From assembly GCF_036320965.1 (NCBI RefSeq), contig NC_092234.1, positions 26,904,148-26,968,147 of the forward strand: a stretch of 64,000 nucleotides of DNA, given 5' to 3'. The notes beneath the pieces were generated by a model, which was not told the DNA's origin, did not search any database, and saw only the letters and a program-made list of their open reading frames with translations. This stretch comes from Panulirus ornatus. Its lineage: Eukaryota > Arthropoda > Malacostraca > Decapoda > Palinuridae. This document shows, piece by piece, positions 61,363 to 64,000 of the stretch. The stretch's first letter is position 1. Every line of letters begins with the position of its first letter. Both the position numbers and the translations under genes were made by a program.

Positions 61363-64000
61363 CGTTATTGGATTAAGTGTTAATGATAGGGCGCGAGAGA
61401 CTTTTGGATGTTAATATGCTGAGAGGTGCAACTGGAGGGATGTCCTGATCATTATCTTGTGGAGGCGAAGGTGAAGATTTGTAGGGGTTTTCAGAAAAGA
61501 GGAGAAATGTTGGGTGAAGAGAGTGTGAGAGTATGTGAGCTTGGAAGAGACTTGTGTGAGGAAGTACCAGGAGAGAACTGAGTACAGAATAGAAAAAGGT
61601 TAGAACAAAGGAGGTAAGGGAGTGGGGGAGAATGGATGTATTTAGGGAAGCATGATGGCTTGCGAAAAGATGCTTGTGGCATGAGAAGCGTGGGAGGTGG
61701 TTGATTAAAAAGGGTAGTGAGTGTGGGATGAGAAGTAAGATTATTAATGAAAGAGAAGAGACAGGCATTTGGACGATTTTTGCAGGGAAAATATGCAAAT
61801 GAGTAAGAGATGCATAAAAGAAAAAAAAGCGGCAGGAGGTCAAGAGAAAGGTGCAAGAGGTGAAAAAGAGGGCAAATGGATAGTTAGGTGAGAGAGTATC
61901 ATCAATTTTAGGAAATAAAAAGATGTTCTGGAAGGAGGTAAATAAAGTGCGTGAGACAAGGGAGCAAATGGGAACTTCAGTGAAGGGCGCAAATGGGGAG
62001 GTGATAACAAGTAGTGTTGATGTGAGAAGGAGATAGAGTGAGTATTTTGAAGGTTTGTTGAATGTGTTTGATGATAGAGTGGCATATGTAGGGTGTTTTG
62101 CTCGAGGTGGTGTGCAAAGTGAGAGGGTTAGGGAAAATGATTTGGGAAACAGAGAAGAGGTAGTAAAAGCTTTGCGGAAGATAAAAGCCGGTAAGGCAGC
62201 AAGTTTGGATGGTATTTCAGTGGAATTTATTAAAAAAAGAGGTTGACTATATTGTTGACTGGTTGGTAAGGTTATTTAATGTATGTATGATTCATGGTGA
62301 GGTGCCTGAGGATTGGCAGAATGCTTGCATAGTACCATTGCACAAAGGCAAAGGGGATAAGAGTGAATGCTCAAATTACAGAGGTATAAGTTTGTTGAGC
62401 ATTCCTGGGAAATTATATGGGAGGGTATTGATTGAGAGGGTGAAGGCATGTACAGAGCATCAGATTGGGGAAGAGCAGTGTGGTTTCAGAAGTGATAGAG
62501 GATGTGTGGATCAGGTGTTTGCTTTGAAGAATGTATGTGAGAAATACTTAGAAAAGCAAATGGATTTGTATGTAGCATTTATGGATCTGGAGAAGGCATA
62601 TGATAGAGTTGATAGAGATGCTCTGTGGAAGGTATTAAGAATATATGGTGTGGGAGGCAAGTAGTTAGAAGCAGTGAAAAGCTTTTATCGAGGATGTAAG
62701 GCATGTGTACAGGTAGGAAGAGAGGAGAGTGATTGGTTCTCAGTGAATGTAGGTTTGCGGCAGGGGTGTGTGATGTCTCCATGGTTGTTTAATTTGTTTA
62801 TGGATGTTGTTGTTAGGGAGATGAATGCAAGAGTTTTGGAAGGAGGAGCAAGTATGCAGTCTGTTGTGGATGAGTGAGCTTCAGAAGTGAGTCAGTTGTT
62901 GTTCGCTGATGATACAGCGCTGGTGGCTGATTCATATGAGAAACTGCAGAAGCTGGTGACGGAGTTTGGTAAAGTGTGTGAAAGAAGAAATTTTAAGAGT
63001 AAATGTGAATAAGAGCAAGGTTATTAGGTACAGTAGGGTTGAGGGTCAAGTCAATTGGGAGGTAAGTTTGAATGGAGAAAAACTGGAGGAAGTAAAGTGT
63101 TTTAGATATCTGGGAGTGGATCTGGCAGCGGATGGAACCATGGAAGCGGAAGTGGATCATAGGGTTGGGGAAGGGGCGAAAATTCTGGGAGACTTGAGGA
63201 ATGTTTGGAAGTCGAGAACATTATCTCGGAAAGCAAAAATGGGTATGTTTGAAGGAATAGTGGTTCCAACAATGTTGTATGGTTGCGAGGCGTGGGCTAT
63301 CGATAGAGTTGTGCACAGGAGGGTGTATGTGCTGGAAATGAGATGTTTGAGGACAATATGTGGTGTGAGGTGGTTTGATCGAGTATGTAATGTAAGGATA
63401 AGAGAGATGTGTGGAAATAAAAAGTGTGGTTGAGAGAGCAGAAGAGGGTGTTTTGAAATGGTTTGGTCACATGGAGAGAATGAGTGAGGAAAGATTGATC
63501 AAGAGGATATATGTGTCGGAGGTGGAGGGAACGAGAAGTGGGAGACCAAATTGGAGGTGGAAAGATGGAGTGAAAAAGATTTTGAGTGATCGGGGCCTGA
63601 ACATGCAGGATGGTGAAAGGCGTGCAATTATGTGGATGTGGAAAAGGTGCTGTGGTTTCATTGCATTATTACATGACAGCTAGAGACTGAGCGTGAACGA
63701 ATGGGGCCTTTGTTGTCTTTTCCTAGCGCTACCTCGCACATATGAGGGGAGAGGGGGTTGTTATTCCATGTGTGGCGAGGTGGCGATGGGAATAAATAAG
63801 GGGCAGACAGTATGAATTATGTACATGTGTATATATGTATATGTCTGTGTGTGTATATATATGTGTACATTGAGATGCATAGGTATTTATATTTGCGTGT
63901 GTGGACGTGTATGTATATACATGTGTATGTGGGTGGGTTGGGCCATTCTTTCGTCTGTTTCCTTGTGCTACCTCGCTAACGCGGGAGACAACAACAAAGC
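61363..64000 (+). mobile_element. R7: duplicate of R5, running off the window
   Basis: Starts with CGTTATTGGATTAAG, directly abutting the 5' end of R6, as R5 abuts R4. It follows R5 at an offset of about 6,545 bp through the endonuclease remnant, reverse transcriptase and long 3' UTR. It reaches the terminal stem-loop CTCGCTAACGCGGG (63,972-63,985) just before the window edge. It has diverged from R5 by scattered substitutions. Confidence 0.9.
61390..63683 (+). pseudogene. R7 endonuclease remnant plus reverse transcriptase, multiply broken
   Basis: Open pieces are 62,055-62,246, 62,209-62,664 (KAYDRVDRDALW), 62,674-62,877 (GLRQGCVMSPWLFN) and 62,966-63,433, ending in a C-terminal piece at 63,411-63,683 (WFGHMERM, GRPNWRWKDGVKK, then GERRAIMWMW). 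The TAG after YGVGGK, the TGA after SVVDE and the deletion after GERRA are the same as in R5, so both descend from one already defective copy. The FADD box is intact here (TTCGCTGATGAT near 62,901), whereas R5 has FTDD. Private lesions include an extra T near 62,990 and an extra base near 62,240. Confidence 0.85.

Overview
This is non-genic, repeat-only eukaryotic sequence. I found no host protein-coding gene, tRNA, rRNA, CRISPR array or bacterial-style operon. The mix of a very long minisatellite, RTE-like non-LTR retrotransposons with (TA)n tracts, and short retrotransposon-related repeats suggests an invertebrate. My impression is a decapod crustacean, but that rests on recollection of similar repeat families and is low confidence.

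Layout. (1) From 1 to about 46,650 there is one huge array of a 30-bp minisatellite, roughly 1,480 units, extremely A+C-rich on the plus strand. Two interleaved unit types recur. Type A has the core CATCATCAGTACAAACAC. Type B contains the inverted repeat ATGATC-AG-GATCAT. The array is zoned: mixed units (1-1,985), an AAATACAAC variant block (1,986-2,970), a GGACCAGCACC variant block (2,990-4,520), mixed units again (4,521-9,450), a clear higher-order repeat of about 2.3-2.7 kb in six copies (9,451 to about 26,160), and a mosaic zone with a second recurring module (26,161-46,650). Because 30 is divisible by 3 and the unit lacks stop codons in all three plus frames and one minus frame, the array yields long open frames on both strands. 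I regard these as artefacts.

(2) The array is interrupted once, at 20,143-22,284, by a 5'-truncated retrotransposon (R1, minus strand). It is flanked by a perfect 11-bp target-site duplication, and the pre-insertion satellite unit can be read across the gap. R1 carries the longest uninterrupted reverse-transcriptase frame in the window.

(3) From 46,655 to 64,000 the window is a nested cluster of six more copies of related elements: R2 (+), R3 (-), R4 (-), R5 (+), R6 (-) and R7 (+). They are separated by (TA)n tracts and short SINE-like repeats. R4 is close to full length (AP-type endonuclease, then reverse transcriptase). It is broken by a one-base homopolymer contraction and by a (TA)n expansion inside the endonuclease. 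R4/R5 and R6/R7 are head-to-head pairs that look like one 6.5-kb tandem duplication. R5 and R7 share the same nonsense codons and the same internal deletion.

(4) The interval of about 59,000-61,920 is full of single-base indels relative to its duplicate. This looks like unpolished assembly rather than evolution, so gene breaks there should not be trusted.

No cooperating gene system is present. The functional logic is that of selfish elements: a single-ORF retrotransposon (endonuclease plus reverse transcriptase), shorter repeats that share its 5' and 3' end motifs and might use its machinery, and a satellite that acts as a passive target. The most interesting points are the hierarchical satellite organisation with its B-unit palindrome, the conserved 3'-end stem-loop shared by the retrotransposons and a short repeat, and the duplicated and possibly mis-assembled head-to-head pairs.
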